Of a DNA stretch of 64,000 nucleotides, positions 16,061 to 27,300 are shown piece by piece. Within the stretch, counting starts at the first letter, position 1, and each line of letters starts with the position of its first letter. Both the position numbers and the translations under genes were made by a program. Source of the stretch: Gammaproteobacteria bacterium. Its GTDB lineage: Bacteria > Pseudomonadota > Gammaproteobacteria > SZUA-152. The stretch is from contig JAADGF010000009.1 of assembly GCA_013152545.1 (NCBI GenBank), positions 1 to 64,000 of the forward strand. Reading direction: 5' to 3'. Below the pieces are notes generated by a model. The model did no database searches, was not told the origin of the DNA, and saw only the letters and a program-made list of their open reading frames with translations.

Positions 16061-16190
16061 CATTATTTGATAATATTTTGGGACACTGCTGTGGTTTCAA
16101 ACCTTAGTACTATGCTGAATTATATGGCTATATTTGTGCCAACAAGTTTAATACTTTAGTTGGATGACCATCGTAAATATCGTTTTAGAG

Positions 16191-17864
16191 TTAATGAACG
16201 GCATCTGTATCTCGTTTAATGTTATAACGTCGCATTTTTTCAATGAGAGTACGGCGTCCTATTTTTAGTTTTTCTGCCGCCTGGGTTTGATTCCAACTGC
16301 ATTCAGATAGTTTGTTGCGTACAATCGAGGCTTCAAAATTATCAATGGCATCCTTTAGTCCATCATTAGCCGCTAACACTGAATCTGGAATGACTGTTTC
16401 GGTACATTTATCTTTCATATCCATACGGCTAGCGACTTCCTGCATTTTTTCCGGCAAATGTTCTTCTAAAATATTACCACCATCCTCGCATAGCAGCACC
16501 GCACGTTCGACCGCATTGCGGAGTTCCCGGATATTGCCGGGATACTCATGCTGTATTAGGATATCCAGAGACTTCGGTGAATAGCCACTAATGTTTTTTG
16601 AATACTGCTCGCTAAATAGTTTTAAAAAATGTTGTAGTAATGACGGCATATCTTCTTTACGGGCAGAGAGCGGTGGCAAATTAATCGGAAAAACACTTAA
16701 TCGGTAGTACAAATCTTCACGAAACTCACCTGCTTCTATTTTTTTTAACAGATCACAATGGGTAGCAGCAACAACGCGTATGTCGATTTTTTTAGGCGTT
16801 AGCGCACCTAACGGTCGTACTTCTTTTTCCTGTAACACACGTAATAACTTGGCCTGCAATGTCACGGGCATGTCGCCGATTTCATCCAAAAATAATGTAC
16901 CTCCATGGGACAATTCGATGAGTCCCATTTTGTCGCTGTTCGCACCTGAAAAAGCGCCTTTTTTAAATCCAAACAATTCACTTTCGAGCAGGTTTTCAGG
17001 CAATGCAGCGCAGTTTTGTGCCACAAACTCCCCTTTACTGCGCTTGCTATTATAGTGAATGGTTTGGGCAATGAGTTCTTTGCCTGTGCCGGTTTGCCCC
17101 CCTAATAATACGGTTGCGTCAGAATCAAATATTTTTTTCAATAAACCAAAAACACGCTGCATGGCTTCGCCCTGGCCGACGATACGTGTAAAATCGTAAT
17201 TGCTCTTAATTTTTTTTCGCAGTTGTTGATTTTCCGCTTCCAATTGTTTGTTGCTATGATTAAGAACGTCAATAAGACGTTTGTTTTTATTGGTTAATTG
17301 CGCATTGTCGATGGCAACTGCGGCCTGTGATGCAAATGCAGTCACAATTCTCTCGACAGAACCAGGAAAAGGAATGATTTCATTGGTGTTGCTATCAATG
17401 CGATTGATTAATTGCAAAATACCAATCGTTATATTTTCATGATTGCGAAGCGGCACTGCCAATATTGATTGTGTATAATATTTATGTTTTCGGTCAAACG
17501 CATAGATGTCATCAAAGCCAAAGCCTGTGTATTCATAGATGTTTGGAATATTGCTTAGCTTACCGGTAAATGCGCTGTACGCACCCAGGTGGGTTAAATT
17601 TCGTTCACCATCAATAAATAATGCTACTGACTCAAACTCATATAGCTTTGGGTCTGCCGAACGACTATGTACTGCTTTCACCACTAAAAATTGTTTAGTG
17701 GTGTCCAGTACATAGATAAGACCGGTATCAGCCTGAGTAATACGGCATGCGGAAGCCACTATCATGCTTAACAACTGATCGATATTGCGTTCGGTTGAAA
17801 GCGACGTGGTAATACTGATAAATTCCTCCACTGTTGCCAGCGCATCATTCATTGGTTTAGACAT
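16191..17864 (-). CDS. vasH: Sigma54-dependent transcriptional regulator with GAF domain (VasH-like)
   Basis: A 557-aa enhancer-binding protein: GAF sensor (about 15-175), AAA+ central domain with Walker A GQTGTGKE and a sigma54 contact loop GAFSGA (a variant of GAFTGA), and a Fis-type C-terminal HTH (WNQTQAAEKLKIGRRTLIEKMRRY, about 520-545). No receiver domain is present. Proteins of this form (VasH) switch on type VI secretion genes with RpoN. It is the last gene of the - strand T6SS operon, 45 nt after clpV. The first Met at 17864 or the one four codons on are both possible. Confidence 0.85.
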   Translation of the reverse strand: MSKPMNDALATVEEFISITTSLSTERNIDQLLSMIVASACRITQADTGLIYVLDTTKQFLVVKAVHSRSADPKLYEFESVALFIDGERNLTHLGAYSAFTGKLSNIPNIYEYTGFGFDDIYAFDRKHKYYTQSILAVPLRNHENITIGILQLINRIDSNTNEIIPFPGSVERIVTAFASQAAVAIDNAQLTNKNKRLIDVLNHSNKQLEAENQQLRKKIKSNYDFTRIVGQGEAMQRVFGLLKKIFDSDATVLLGGQTGTGKELIAQTIHYNSKRSKGEFVAQNCAALPENLLESELFGFKKGAFSGANSDKMGLIELSHGGTLFLDEIGDMPVTLQAKLLRVLQEKEVRPLGALTPKKIDIRVVAATHCDLLKKIEAGEFREDLYYRLSVFPINLPPLSARKEDMPSLLQHFLKLFSEQYSKNISGYSPKSLDILIQHEYPGNIRELRNAVERAVLLCEDGGNILEEHLPEKMQEVASRMDMKDKCTETVIPDSVLAANDGLKDAIDNFEASIVRNKLSECSWNQTQAAEKLKIGRRTLIEKMRRYNIKRDTDAVH

Positions 17865-17909
17865 ACGATTATTTATTAAGCCATTATTAATATTTTAACA
17901 TTGCAATTA

Positions 17910-20552
17910 TCAAGATAAAAAATCATATTTAAAGTCACCGTTGTCATCAATGCTGACGTTGAGTCTGCTGGGTTTCGACTCACTGCTTATTTGCTGTAAT
18001 AATTCCGTGGATATTTGTGGCAACATAGTACGATTGATGATGTGATCAACATTGCGGGCACCACTTTCCACTTCAGTGCAACGTTCAGCAATTTGATCCA
18101 CTACTTTTTCGTCGTATTCAAATTGCATTTGTTGATTGTCGAGCAAACGCTTCCCAACTTGTTTTAACTTAAGTGCCACGATTTCTTTCAACGCATCACC
18201 TGCAATGGGGAAAAATGGGATGATATTCATACGTGCCAACAATGCGGGTTTAAAATGTTTGCTAAGTATCGGGTGTATGGCTTCGCGCAAGGTATCAACA
18301 TCGGGGAATTCCTGCTGCGAGCATAATTGCATGATCAAATCGGTGGCAAGGTTACTGGTTAATAGTACAATGGTATTTTTAAAGTCAATCACCCGCCCTT
18401 CTCCATCTGACAAGGTGCCTTTGTCAAATACTTGGTAGAACAAGTTCATGACTTCGAGATCCGCTTTTTCCACCTCGTCTAACAACACCACTGAATAGGG
18501 CCTTTGTCGTACAGCTTCTGTTAATACTCCTCCTTCACCATAACCCACATATCCCGGCGGCGAACCGACTAAGCGTGACACTGAATGTTTTTCCTGAAAC
18601 TCAGACATATTAATGGCTGTCATGAAACGTTCACCACCAAACAGCAGGTCGGCAACACCAAGAGCTGTTTCTGTTTTGCCGACGCCACTGGGTCCAACAA
18701 ACAAAAACACACCCATGGGCGTATTCGGATTATTTAGCCCTGCCTTTGCTGCCTGGAGGCCTTCGTGGATTGAGTCAATGGCATGGTCTTGGCCTTTTAT
18801 GCGTTTTCTTAAGTTGTTGCCAAAACTGAGTACGGATTTGGCTTCATCACGGGCAATGTTACCGAGCGGAATACCTGTCCAATCTGAGATGACGGCACTG
18901 ACTACTTCCGGTCCAACTTCATAGTGAATTAGAGGCTCTGATTCCTGTATGCTGGCTAACGCCGTTTTGCTAGTTTCCAGTTCTTCCGAGAGTTGCTTTA
19001 TGTCCGTGGATTCATCGGTACTTTCGCCTGCCTTGAATTCAGCATATTTTTGCCGAACATCAACCACTTTTTCCACTGCCGCTTTTTCTTTTTCCCAGCG
19101 TGTGTAATAAGCGGCTAACTCTTCTTGTATGCGACTAATAGTTTCCTCCAGTTCGATGACTTTTTCCTTGTTACTGGTGATGCCAGAGTCGATATCACGC
19201 TGGATGGCACCTGATTCTCGTTGCAGCATGGCGATGCGCCGTTCGCGATCTTCAACACAATCAGGTTTGGCGCTAATGCTGATTTTTACGCGAGCACAAG
19301 CGGTGTCCAAAACATCAACCGCTTTATCGGGAAGTTGTCTGCCGGTAATGTAACGAGCAGACATCAATGCGGCAGCCTCTACACCGTCATCCCTGATATA
19401 AACACCGTGTGCCTGTTCATATTTTTCCCGCAAACCACGAATAATGGTAACTGCATCTTTCGGGGTGGGTTCGTCCAACTTGACGAGTTGGAAGCGACGC
19501 GCCAGGGCCGGGTCTTTTTCAAAATATTTTTTATACTCCGACCAGGTTGTAGCAGCGATAGTGCGCAGTTCACCACGCGCCAAGGCGGGTTTTAGTAAAT
19601 TCGCCGCATCCCCCCCACCTGCGGGTCCGCCAGCGCCGATTAAGGTATGCGCTTCGTCTATGAATAGAATAATGGGTTTCGGGGATGCTTTGACTTCTTC
19701 GATAACCGCCTTTAGCCGGTTTTCAAATTCCCCCTTTACGCTGGCACCAGCTTGCAGTAATCCAAGATCCAGCCCGATAATATCCACGTCTTGTAATATT
19801 TCGGGTACATCGCCTTGCACTATTTTAAGCGCCAGACCTTCAATAACGGCTGTTTTACCAACGCCCGCTTCGCCCACTGCAATGGGGTTGTTTTTACGCC
19901 GCCGTCCCAGGATATCAATCATTTGGCGAATTTCGCGGTCACGGGCAAATACCGGATCAATTTTATCATCGCGGGCTTGTGCGGTGAAATCTATCGTGAA
20001 TTTAGCCAGGGCAGAATCCCCCCCTCTGACTGGCGTTGCGCCTTTCACTCCGGCTTGCGATTCTTCAATACCGGTTTGTTCCGTAGAGTCTGCGGTGATA
20101 CCCGGTAAGTTGTTACGTAAATCCTCGGCCGATAGATGATGAAAAATATCAAAATAATCTGACTGACCATAACGCCTCGGATTCGATAACAGTGTTGCCA
20201 CCAAGGTACCGGACGTTACTTTGGTTTGCTTTAAATCAACCGATGCGATTAGCCAGGCTTCCTGAAACCACTCAATAAGCAGGGGTGAAAACACGGGTTT
20301 ACCCTGATTACCGGTACGACCGTCTTCGATTGCTCGTTGTAATGCTTTTTCAACACGTGAGGAATCAATTTCATAGTGCCGCAATATGGTTTGAAATTCC
20401 CCGTTGGGATTTTCGAGCAACTTTAAAAGCACATGTTCCGGTAAAATTTCGTAATTCCCTCTGGAAACACAAAGCCCTGCTGCGCCTTCCATTGCACTAA
20501 TACAGGTGGCATTTAATTTGCTTAATAACGCTTTTAAATCAACGTCGATCAT
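17910..20552 (-). CDS. clpV: T6SS ATPase ClpV/TssH
   Basis: An 880-aa Hsp100/ClpB-type double AAA+ ATPase that disassembles contracted TssB/TssC sheaths. It has an N-terminal Clp-N domain, first P-loop GEAGVGKTAVIEG, an M-domain coiled coil (about 405-525), second P-loop GPSGVGKTETALG and a C-terminal D2-small domain. Length fits ClpV1 (about 880). GGAG lies 9 nt before the ATG. It sits between tssG and the regulator, a frequent T6SS order. Confidence 0.95.
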   Translation of the reverse strand: MIDVDLKALLSKLNATCISAMEGAAGLCVSRGNYEILPEHVLLKLLENPNGEFQTILRHYEIDSSRVEKALQRAIEDGRTGNQGKPVFSPLLIEWFQEAWLIASVDLKQTKVTSGTLVATLLSNPRRYGQSDYFDIFHHLSAEDLRNNLPGITADSTEQTGIEESQAGVKGATPVRGGDSALAKFTIDFTAQARDDKIDPVFARDREIRQMIDILGRRRKNNPIAVGEAGVGKTAVIEGLALKIVQGDVPEILQDVDIIGLDLGLLQAGASVKGEFENRLKAVIEEVKASPKPIILFIDEAHTLIGAGGPAGGGDAANLLKPALARGELRTIAATTWSEYKKYFEKDPALARRFQLVKLDEPTPKDAVTIIRGLREKYEQAHGVYIRDDGVEAAALMSARYITGRQLPDKAVDVLDTACARVKISISAKPDCVEDRERRIAMLQRESGAIQRDIDSGITSNKEKVIELEETISRIQEELAAYYTRWEKEKAAVEKVVDVRQKYAEFKAGESTDESTDIKQLSEELETSKTALASIQESEPLIHYEVGPEVVSAVISDWTGIPLGNIARDEAKSVLSFGNNLRKRIKGQDHAIDSIHEGLQAAKAGLNNPNTPMGVFLFVGPSGVGKTETALGVADLLFGGERFMTAINMSEFQEKHSVSRLVGSPPGYVGYGEGGVLTEAVRQRPYSVVLLDEVEKADLEVMNLFYQVFDKGTLSDGEGRVIDFKNTIVLLTSNLATDLIMQLCSQQEFPDVDTLREAIHPILSKHFKPALLARMNIIPFFPIAGDALKEIVALKLKQVGKRLLDNQQMQFEYDEKVVDQIAERCTEVESGARNVDHIINRTMLPQISTELLQQISSESKPSRLNVSIDDNGDFKYDFLS

Positions 20553-20625
20553 GTTTTTTCTCCAAAGGTGTTAAACGCCGAACCAACTGGCATGCCTGCC
20601 TGCTCGTTAAGGACTGATTTTATGT

Positions 20626-21645
20626 TTATGCGGCTATTAATACGGAGACACCTTTTTCAGGGGGTTCTCCCAACCAGGCAGACCAGCCCAAGCGGCATTC
20701 GTTATCAGTTGTTAGTTCCAGTCTTGGGTTTTTTTCTGCCTGTGTCAATTCAAAATCGAATTCGTACTGGTCTGACATTACCAGTTTGATTAAATTACAA
20801 AGCGTATCGTAACGATCGCCTGTCGGTAAATAACGTTTGAATTCATCAAAAGATAAGTCTTTTAATGCGACTCGAAATTTACTATTACGATCGATAATCC
20901 GGCTACCGGTACCAGCGGCATAAGTATCCACGCCCAATGTGGTATTTACAATACCCAATTGACAAAGTTGCAAATTGTCAATTTCGATATTGCGGGGGAC
21001 ACATTGTTCTATATCGATGTTAATGCCATTAAAATAATGGCTGATAATACCTTGCAACACTGTCGCGGAACGGCAACCTGTGCTGATGACACCAAGGTAA
21101 GACAACAGTTTGCGCCAATCAAGGTCGATTTCGCTCCGTAATTTGGCGTCCCCCAAACCAATAAAGGAAAACATGTACTGCGAGACTTTGTCTGACGCAT
21201 CCAGGCGGTATTGTAAATAATAGCGGTACTTTTCCCAGCAACGGTATAGCAAAGAAATTGCACGATGATTGAAAAGGTCTAAAAAATCACGTCGATTATT
21301 CAGCTTATCTTCAGAAAATAAAATTTCTTCGGTAAAAAACGCTGGTAGTGGCGAAGAAGGGCCATATAAACCTAAAAAATTGGCGACGATTTCAATTTGA
21401 TCATCCGGTGCTCGCGCTCGTTCGTTGACTGTGATGACATCAATATCCGCAGAGGGAAAACCCAGACTGGCATTTGCACGAAAACGTAAGGGCTCCTCTC
21501 TTGCCGGCCCAAGCCCTCCAATAGGCGCTTTGTTTTCCGATACGGATATTAATATTTTAACGGCTTGAAAAAAATCATAGTGACGCCCATGATTCAACAG
21601 CTCATGAGCTATATTACTGGTTGTTGACCCACTCTTGCTGGCCAT
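20626..21645 (-). CDS. tssG: T6SS baseplate protein TssG
   Basis: A 339-aa TssG (ImpH/VasB) protein, part of the wedge complex TssE-F-G-K. The N-terminal signature is seen: LLNHGRHYDFFQAVKIL, then EEPLRFRANASLGFPSADI and the GLYGPSSPLPAFFTE loop. It starts 37 nt inside the end of tssF, so the two are translationally coupled. Length matches the family (about 330-350). Confidence 0.93.
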   Translation of the reverse strand: MASKSGSTTSNIAHELLNHGRHYDFFQAVKILISVSENKAPIGGLGPAREEPLRFRANASLGFPSADIDVITVNERARAPDDQIEIVANFLGLYGPSSPLPAFFTEEILFSEDKLNNRRDFLDLFNHRAISLLYRCWEKYRYYLQYRLDASDKVSQYMFSFIGLGDAKLRSEIDLDWRKLLSYLGVISTGCRSATVLQGIISHYFNGINIDIEQCVPRNIEIDNLQLCQLGIVNTTLGVDTYAAGTGSRIIDRNSKFRVALKDLSFDEFKRYLPTGDRYDTLCNLIKLVMSDQYEFDFELTQAEKNPRLELTTDNECRLGWSAWLGEPPEKGVSVLIAA

Positions 21646-23381
21646 TGATAAATTTCACCTTGTTCGCTGCCCTTGACAATGAGTTGGTGGAAAGAGTTCA
21701 TATTTGCATAGAGTGAGAAAAATTCATTAATCACCGTGGCAAATAAGTACAAGTCCCCTTCTCCCGAAAATTTACTTTCCTTGAGCTCCATTCGGGTACG
21801 TAATCCTCGAATGGGTAATCCCTTAAACATGAGATCGGCAGGTTTAACCTCAATTTTTGTTATACCCTCCAGCTGCCGCTGGCTGGCACGCTGTATCTGG
21901 CGGTCGTAAAATGCACTGAAATTATAGGTGGATAATACGGTTCGCAATGCATCAATATTGGCCAGTGAAGTATAGTTCAATGCCATATTGGAAATTAAGC
22001 GCCAATGTAAATCCGGCCCCATGGGCGGTGGCAACGAACTGGTTACGCGCGTAATATTTTTAAACCGAATAAAATTCGGGGTACTGCTGGTTGGAGTGTT
22101 GATATCCCCTGATTGTAACTTGCCTGCGATGGCGCCATTGGTGCAGGTTAAATCAACCGCAACGGATTCTGTCGGCGGTATTGCAGGTTCATCCGTTATA
22201 TTGACAAAGGACATGTAGGTATCCACACCCCGCCCCACCACCGCTGGATAAAACCGCGTGCGATAATAAACCGTGGTTTCTGTTTTACTATCCTGCGCCT
22301 TAAAATCAAATGACTCGAAGGCTTTATATTCCCGCCTTTTCCCAGTACCATGCACCCACCCTTGCACACAGTCAATAGAATAAATTTCATGGTGGTTAGG
22401 GTTTTTTGCCTCTGCACGCACCCGGTATTCCACTTTACGTTGGTCCAGGCGAATGGGCATCGCATCATTTTCAAAAAGATTGACGATTGGTGTGCAATAC
22501 AGGCGGAAATGTTCCAATGTTGGCCGTATGGCTTCATCCAACGGGCGGTTAAATTTAAATTTTAACTCAAACTGTGACGACATTCCGTACTTTTGCACAC
22601 ACTCTAGTTGAGTGATATCGATAAATAAGAATTTTTCCGGAAAACTAAAATACTCCTGTAATATCCGATACCCCATAAAGGTGTTCGCCGGATAAGGCAA
22701 TAATCCTTCTGTATTGGCAAACCCCACAGCTTTAACCGCGTTAGCAGGTAATGTGAGGTACTGTTTATTTTTATTTGCTGTTGAATCGCAATTACTCACC
22801 TCGATCTGATCCAGGTAGCGCATAAACCACAAATACAATAACTGTGCTATGCGTGTTTCACCGTGCAAATAAAACCTAATTTTTTCAAGACCTAATTTTT
22901 CAAAAGAAACACCTCGTTCTAACTCGAAATGCATCTTTATTTCATAACCACCCGATGTATTTTGATAACTCACTTCAGTGAGTTCGATGGGCATCAGGGT
23001 GACATCAAAACAGGTTTGAAATTGACAAACCGTGCCACCCACCGGTTTACTGTGGATAGTGACCCCGCGCTTGACCAATTGTGCTTCTGTGACATTTTGC
23101 GACCTTGATCTTAATTCAAGAATGGATACTGAGGGAATCGGCCGCAGAAAGTGCGGCCACAGCAATGCGATTAGCGAATGTGTTAATTCTGGCAATTCGT
23201 CATCTAATTTTTGACGCAACCGGCTTGTCAGGAAAGCAAACCCTTCCAATAATCGCTCTACATCCGGGTCATAACTCTGGCTGCCTAAAAAATGGGCCAA
23301 TTGTGGATTTTCATGGGCGAATTCAGCACCTAATTCGCGCAGATAGGTTAATTCATCCTCGAAATATTTATTAAAGCTCAT
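21609..23381 (-). CDS. tssF: T6SS baseplate protein TssF
   Basis: A 590-aa TssF (ImpG/VasA) baseplate wedge protein. Typical start FNKYFEDELTYLRELGAEFA, LAHFLGSQSYDPDVERLLEGFAFL and LWPHFLRPIPS, all conserved in the family. It overlaps tssG at the 3' end. It lies after the FGE-like lipoprotein gene (53 nt gap), an insertion between tssE and tssF compared with the standard tssBCEFG order. Confidence 0.94.
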   Translation of the reverse strand: MSFNKYFEDELTYLRELGAEFAHENPQLAHFLGSQSYDPDVERLLEGFAFLTSRLRQKLDDELPELTHSLIALLWPHFLRPIPSVSILELRSRSQNVTEAQLVKRGVTIHSKPVGGTVCQFQTCFDVTLMPIELTEVSYQNTSGGYEIKMHFELERGVSFEKLGLEKIRFYLHGETRIAQLLYLWFMRYLDQIEVSNCDSTANKNKQYLTLPANAVKAVGFANTEGLLPYPANTFMGYRILQEYFSFPEKFLFIDITQLECVQKYGMSSQFELKFKFNRPLDEAIRPTLEHFRLYCTPIVNLFENDAMPIRLDQRKVEYRVRAEAKNPNHHEIYSIDCVQGWVHGTGKRREYKAFESFDFKAQDSKTETTVYYRTRFYPAVVGRGVDTYMSFVNITDEPAIPPTESVAVDLTCTNGAIAGKLQSGDINTPTSSTPNFIRFKNITRVTSSLPPPMGPDLHWRLISNMALNYTSLANIDALRTVLSTYNFSAFYDRQIQRASQRQLEGITKIEVKPADLMFKGLPIRGLRTRMELKESKFSGEGDLYLFATVINEFFSLYANMNSFHQLIVKGSEQGEIYQWPARVGQQPVI

Positions 23382-23434
23382 CGATTGCCCTCATCAAGTG
23401 CAAGTCGGATTTTTTGGTAGTGCATTGGCAGCCC

Positions 23435-24370
23435 CTATTTCCCCGGTGCGGTGCTGAGGTTTAGGGCGCACCTAAACCCAACAAAAGAGGCGGAACTATC
23501 CGGTGTCACCCAGGCGCGGGTGTAGACATCGTTGCTTTCATAGGAATATCCATAGTGACCACCGCGCGAAATTTTCAATGGGCCAAGCGCCTTTTTTTCG
23601 CCAGTACTTTTTTGAGTGTAGCGTTTAATCCAACCCTCCTTGGGTCCTTGAGGATTATGTTCCGGGGAGTACTGGTAATAATCCGGCTGATACCAGTCAT
23701 TGACCCACTCGTGGGCGTTGCCGCTCATGTCATAAAGGCCCAGGGGGTTGGGAGGCCATTTACCCACCGCATGGCCGTAGCGTTCAAATTTGGGGTAATT
23801 GCGATCCAGGTCGATATCGCCGTTATCGGTGGCATATCCTACCTTCTGGCCCCGGCTGCGGGCGGCGTATTCCCATTGCGCTTCGGTGGGTAAATCATAG
23901 GGCAGAGCGCTTAATTTTGCTAACCAAGCGCAGTAGGCTTTGGCTTCATACCAGTTGGCTTGGACAGGCTTGTTGGGTTTTCTGAACGGAAAGGAGTTTC
24001 CGGGGATATTGCGTTCGTTAATCTCTTTGAGTTTACCATTCTGTAAAGGTAAACCATTCGCTGCGGTATATATATCATATTCGGCATAGGTCACTTCATA
24101 CTTGCCCATATAATAGCTACTCAGGGTAACCTTATGGGCCGGGCGAGAGGATTCGTCATTACTCCAGTAGTCCCGGTGGGTAACACCAAAGCTTTCATAC
24201 TCATGCAGGTAATCCCCCATCTCAAAACTGCCACCTTTTACAAACACCATGTTCTCTCGGGTTTTGTCTAATAATTGCTGCACCACAGCAGATAATGGTA
24301 CGGAGGGGGTGGCTTGGCAGGCCGTTAGGTTACCGAGAACAATGATCATAACAGCTTGGGTTTTACGCAT
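23435..24370 (-). CDS. Lipoprotein with formylglycine-generating-enzyme-like (SUMF1) domain
   Basis: A 311-aa secreted lipoprotein: signal peptide with lipobox LTAC (C18, +2 residue Q, so outer-membrane sorting). Residues about 35-305 are an FGE-sulfatase fold: FVKGGSFEMGD, PAHKVTLSSYYMGKYEVTYAEY, DLPTEAQWEYAARS, GLYDMSGNAHEWVNDWY and ISRGGHYG...GFRCAL. The catalytic cysteine pair of true FGE, expected after RGGSW, is absent (no Cys until the final GFRC), so it should not make formylglycine and more likely binds or scaffolds. Its start overlaps the stop of the upstream large protein by 8 nt. SUMF1-like proteins are known accessory genes in T6SS loci. Confidence 0.85.
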   Translation of the reverse strand: MRKTQAVMIIVLGNLTACQATPSVPLSAVVQQLLDKTRENMVFVKGGSFEMGDYLHEYESFGVTHRDYWSNDESSRPAHKVTLSSYYMGKYEVTYAEYDIYTAANGLPLQNGKLKEINERNIPGNSFPFRKPNKPVQANWYEAKAYCAWLAKLSALPYDLPTEAQWEYAARSRGQKVGYATDNGDIDLDRNYPKFERYGHAVGKWPPNPLGLYDMSGNAHEWVNDWYQPDYYQYSPEHNPQGPKEGWIKRYTQKSTGEKKALGPLKISRGGHYGYSYESNDVYTRAWVTPDSSASFVGFRCALNLSTAPGK

Positions 24371-27300
24371 TGCTAAAATGCTCCGGCCAATGGATACCCG
24401 CCACCTGGGTATTTTGTTCCGTGAAACGGGGTAGTTGTTGCAGCAACGCTAAACGGTATTGCCGAATCCTGTTCAATTGCCGTTGCTCGCGGCCATCCAG
24501 CAGTCCATCCAACAAATCCTCCCCTGCTTTAAGAGGGATTTTTGAGCCATCATAGCTCATGTGTTGCACCACGTTTTCATAATCACGCCGGGTCTTAATA
24601 CGCCGCAGCAGGGCAATCACGGCTTTTTCCTGCACGCTTTCGGTGCTGCTCCAATGGCTTTCACATAACAGGCGTAATAAACGGCCTTTGGCTTCGGGAA
24701 AAGAGAAATCCAGGATCTCCGGTTCCTTAAGAATATTGCGCGCTACCGCTTCGGCATGCTGTTGGCGAAGCTTCGATTCAGCCAACTCCCTCCGTTTCTC
24801 AACCCACCAATCATCCAATGCACGATAGGCATTTTCAGCTTTATCAATCGCTTCTTCCGCCACCTCAAGCGCTGTTTTCACCAGCCAAATCTGTTGCATC
24901 ACCATGTGATTAAGTGCCTTAAAGGCTTCATCGGTAATGGGGTTTAAATAGCCATAATCAATGTTCCGTAACTGATGGTAGAGAAATTGGATAAATACCA
25001 TGATGTGCTTGGCGTCGATCATGTAGGCCACTTCACCACCACAGCCGGGCCCCCATATCAGGGAGGCCTTGGCGCGGAAATAAAACCGGCCGTTGTCAAA
25101 CATGACTCTGAATTCGCCTTCAAAACCAGCACCAAAGGAGGCTTTTACTTTACCGCCGATGTCGGCCAGCAGCAGGAATTTATTTTTATCCGGGCTGTGC
25201 CATTTTAAATCCCCTTTAGCTTCACAACCGGCCTGTACCCCCACAAAGGCGTTGGCACCAACACCCACGGGGGAAAAATTCGGGTCTTTTTTCTTGAGTT
25301 GTGCAACATCGTCCACCCCTTTGAGTAACAGCTTGCCCTGTTGGGTGGTGAATTCCAGGTCCACGCTGAGGGCGGCACTGGCGCCGGCAAAGCCGAACAG
25401 GCTTACTTCGATGCTGGCAAGAAAAGTACCTAGTTGCAGGTTTTGGCCGTCGCGGGTTTTGATGGAAGTGACCACCACGTTGTAACCTTTGTCATTGGGG
25501 AGATAACCCTTGGCGCTGAGTTTACCTTCGGCCAAGGCCAGAGAGGTATTGGCCTTGATATGGCCACCGAATTTGCCGTCTTTGGGTTTGAAGTCAACAA
25601 GGGCCGAGGCTCCCGCCGCAAAGCGCATCAATTTGACGTCATCGCTGACCTTTAAAATGGTGTTGCCTTCGGCATTTTTATTTTCAAACAGAATGACTTC
25701 CGGTTGACTGTTGACGCTTTGCGCCCAATCAGTGAGCGCGCGATTATAGTCATCGACCAGCTTCCATTCGGATTTTATTGCGTTGTTGCTGTTAAATTTT
25801 TGCTTCATGTGATTAACGAGTTTTTTAGTGCTGAAGTTGCCGTCGGCATCCAGCAGGGTACTACGTATGCTGCGATCCCGCATTTCGGCATCAAGCTTGT
25901 AACCACGAATGTGGTTTTTCATATTTTTTGAATTGATGTAAGCCCACTTTTTGCCTTTAAAGCGGATCACCTCGGTAATATCCGAGGCACTGCCGCCTTT
26001 GGTGAGGGGGGTATTAGCGGTTTCCTTGAGTAATCGGTTAACCTGTTCCGCCGCCTTTGCCTGCTGTTCCACGTCATCTTGCTGTTTAGCGTCGCTGAGT
26101 TGTTTGGCGGCATTGTCAAATACTTTTGTGGCGGCTTCAAACGCCGCCAGTTCAGTGGCAGTCAGCACGTAGAAGGTGTGAGTGGCAGGTTCATAAAGTA
26201 ACTCAACAATATCAATAACAGGTGTCGGCAGGTAAACGACCGGGACGTTGGGTACGCGAAAATTGGCCAGCATGTCAGCATCCGGGTCTGGTGGGCTACT
26301 GGGACTGTTAGGAATACCCAAGACCTTTGGTGCCTTGGTAATAGCGACAACATTACTTTGTTCGGTTTCAAAACCCTGATCGTACCCAGACAGATCGACC
26401 GGAGTCAGGTGTTTGTTGCGAAACTCAGTGTCGAGGGGAATTTTGTCGGCTTGTTGCTTAACGTGGGGCAAAAAGCGCAGATCCGCTGCATCCAGCCCAC
26501 CCGCCTGGCAAATCTGCTGCCAGCGCCATTGTTCGGCCGAATACCCTAACTCGACCGTTTGCACTATATTGTTAATTTTGTAAGGCAGCAGTAATAAATC
26601 ATGTGTGGCGCCTAGCGTGACACGCTGATCGTGGCCTACATCTTCGCTAAGGTCTACTTCACACAGAGTGCCGGCATCGTTCTGCACCTGCAATTCACGC
26701 CATAGTTTTCCATTGACATAGACGTAAAGCCAGCCGGGCTGCAACATTGTTAACGTGCTGGTTTGTTTTGCGGTCGCGCTGCTAAACAGCGGCACGACTG
26801 GTACTAGAATGTTGTCCCATTGGGCACATTGTGTCTCCATTGGCACGGGCGATATCGCCGTGGCCAGCGGAATACGCTCGGCCCCTGAAAGATAATACAG
26901 TCGACGTGGTTTATTGGGGATATCGTCAATGCTGATTTGCGCTCGGTGCGGGTCTGCACCGGCATCCTCGTTAAAATAGCCGCTTGCGGGTCCATCGCCA
27001 TCCGACGTTCCAGCCAGTTCCAAGCGATCATCATTGAGTTTTTTCCCCGCCACTTCAATGACGATTTTGTATGTTACGGGCCTCGGGGGAATCGGCTTGG
27101 GCTCCCAACGCTTGCGTTCATAGTCGGTTATTTGCCGTGGCCTGGGGATGGCTTTTAGTCGGGTGATTCCACCCCCGCCACTCCGAGCCTGGTCCGCGTC
27201 CAACTGGACGACCCTCAATCGGTCATTGCACAGGTGTCGCACCAAATCCTGGAGAATCATTTTTTCATCTGTGCAGCCGGAAACAGGGGTACTTCCGCAT

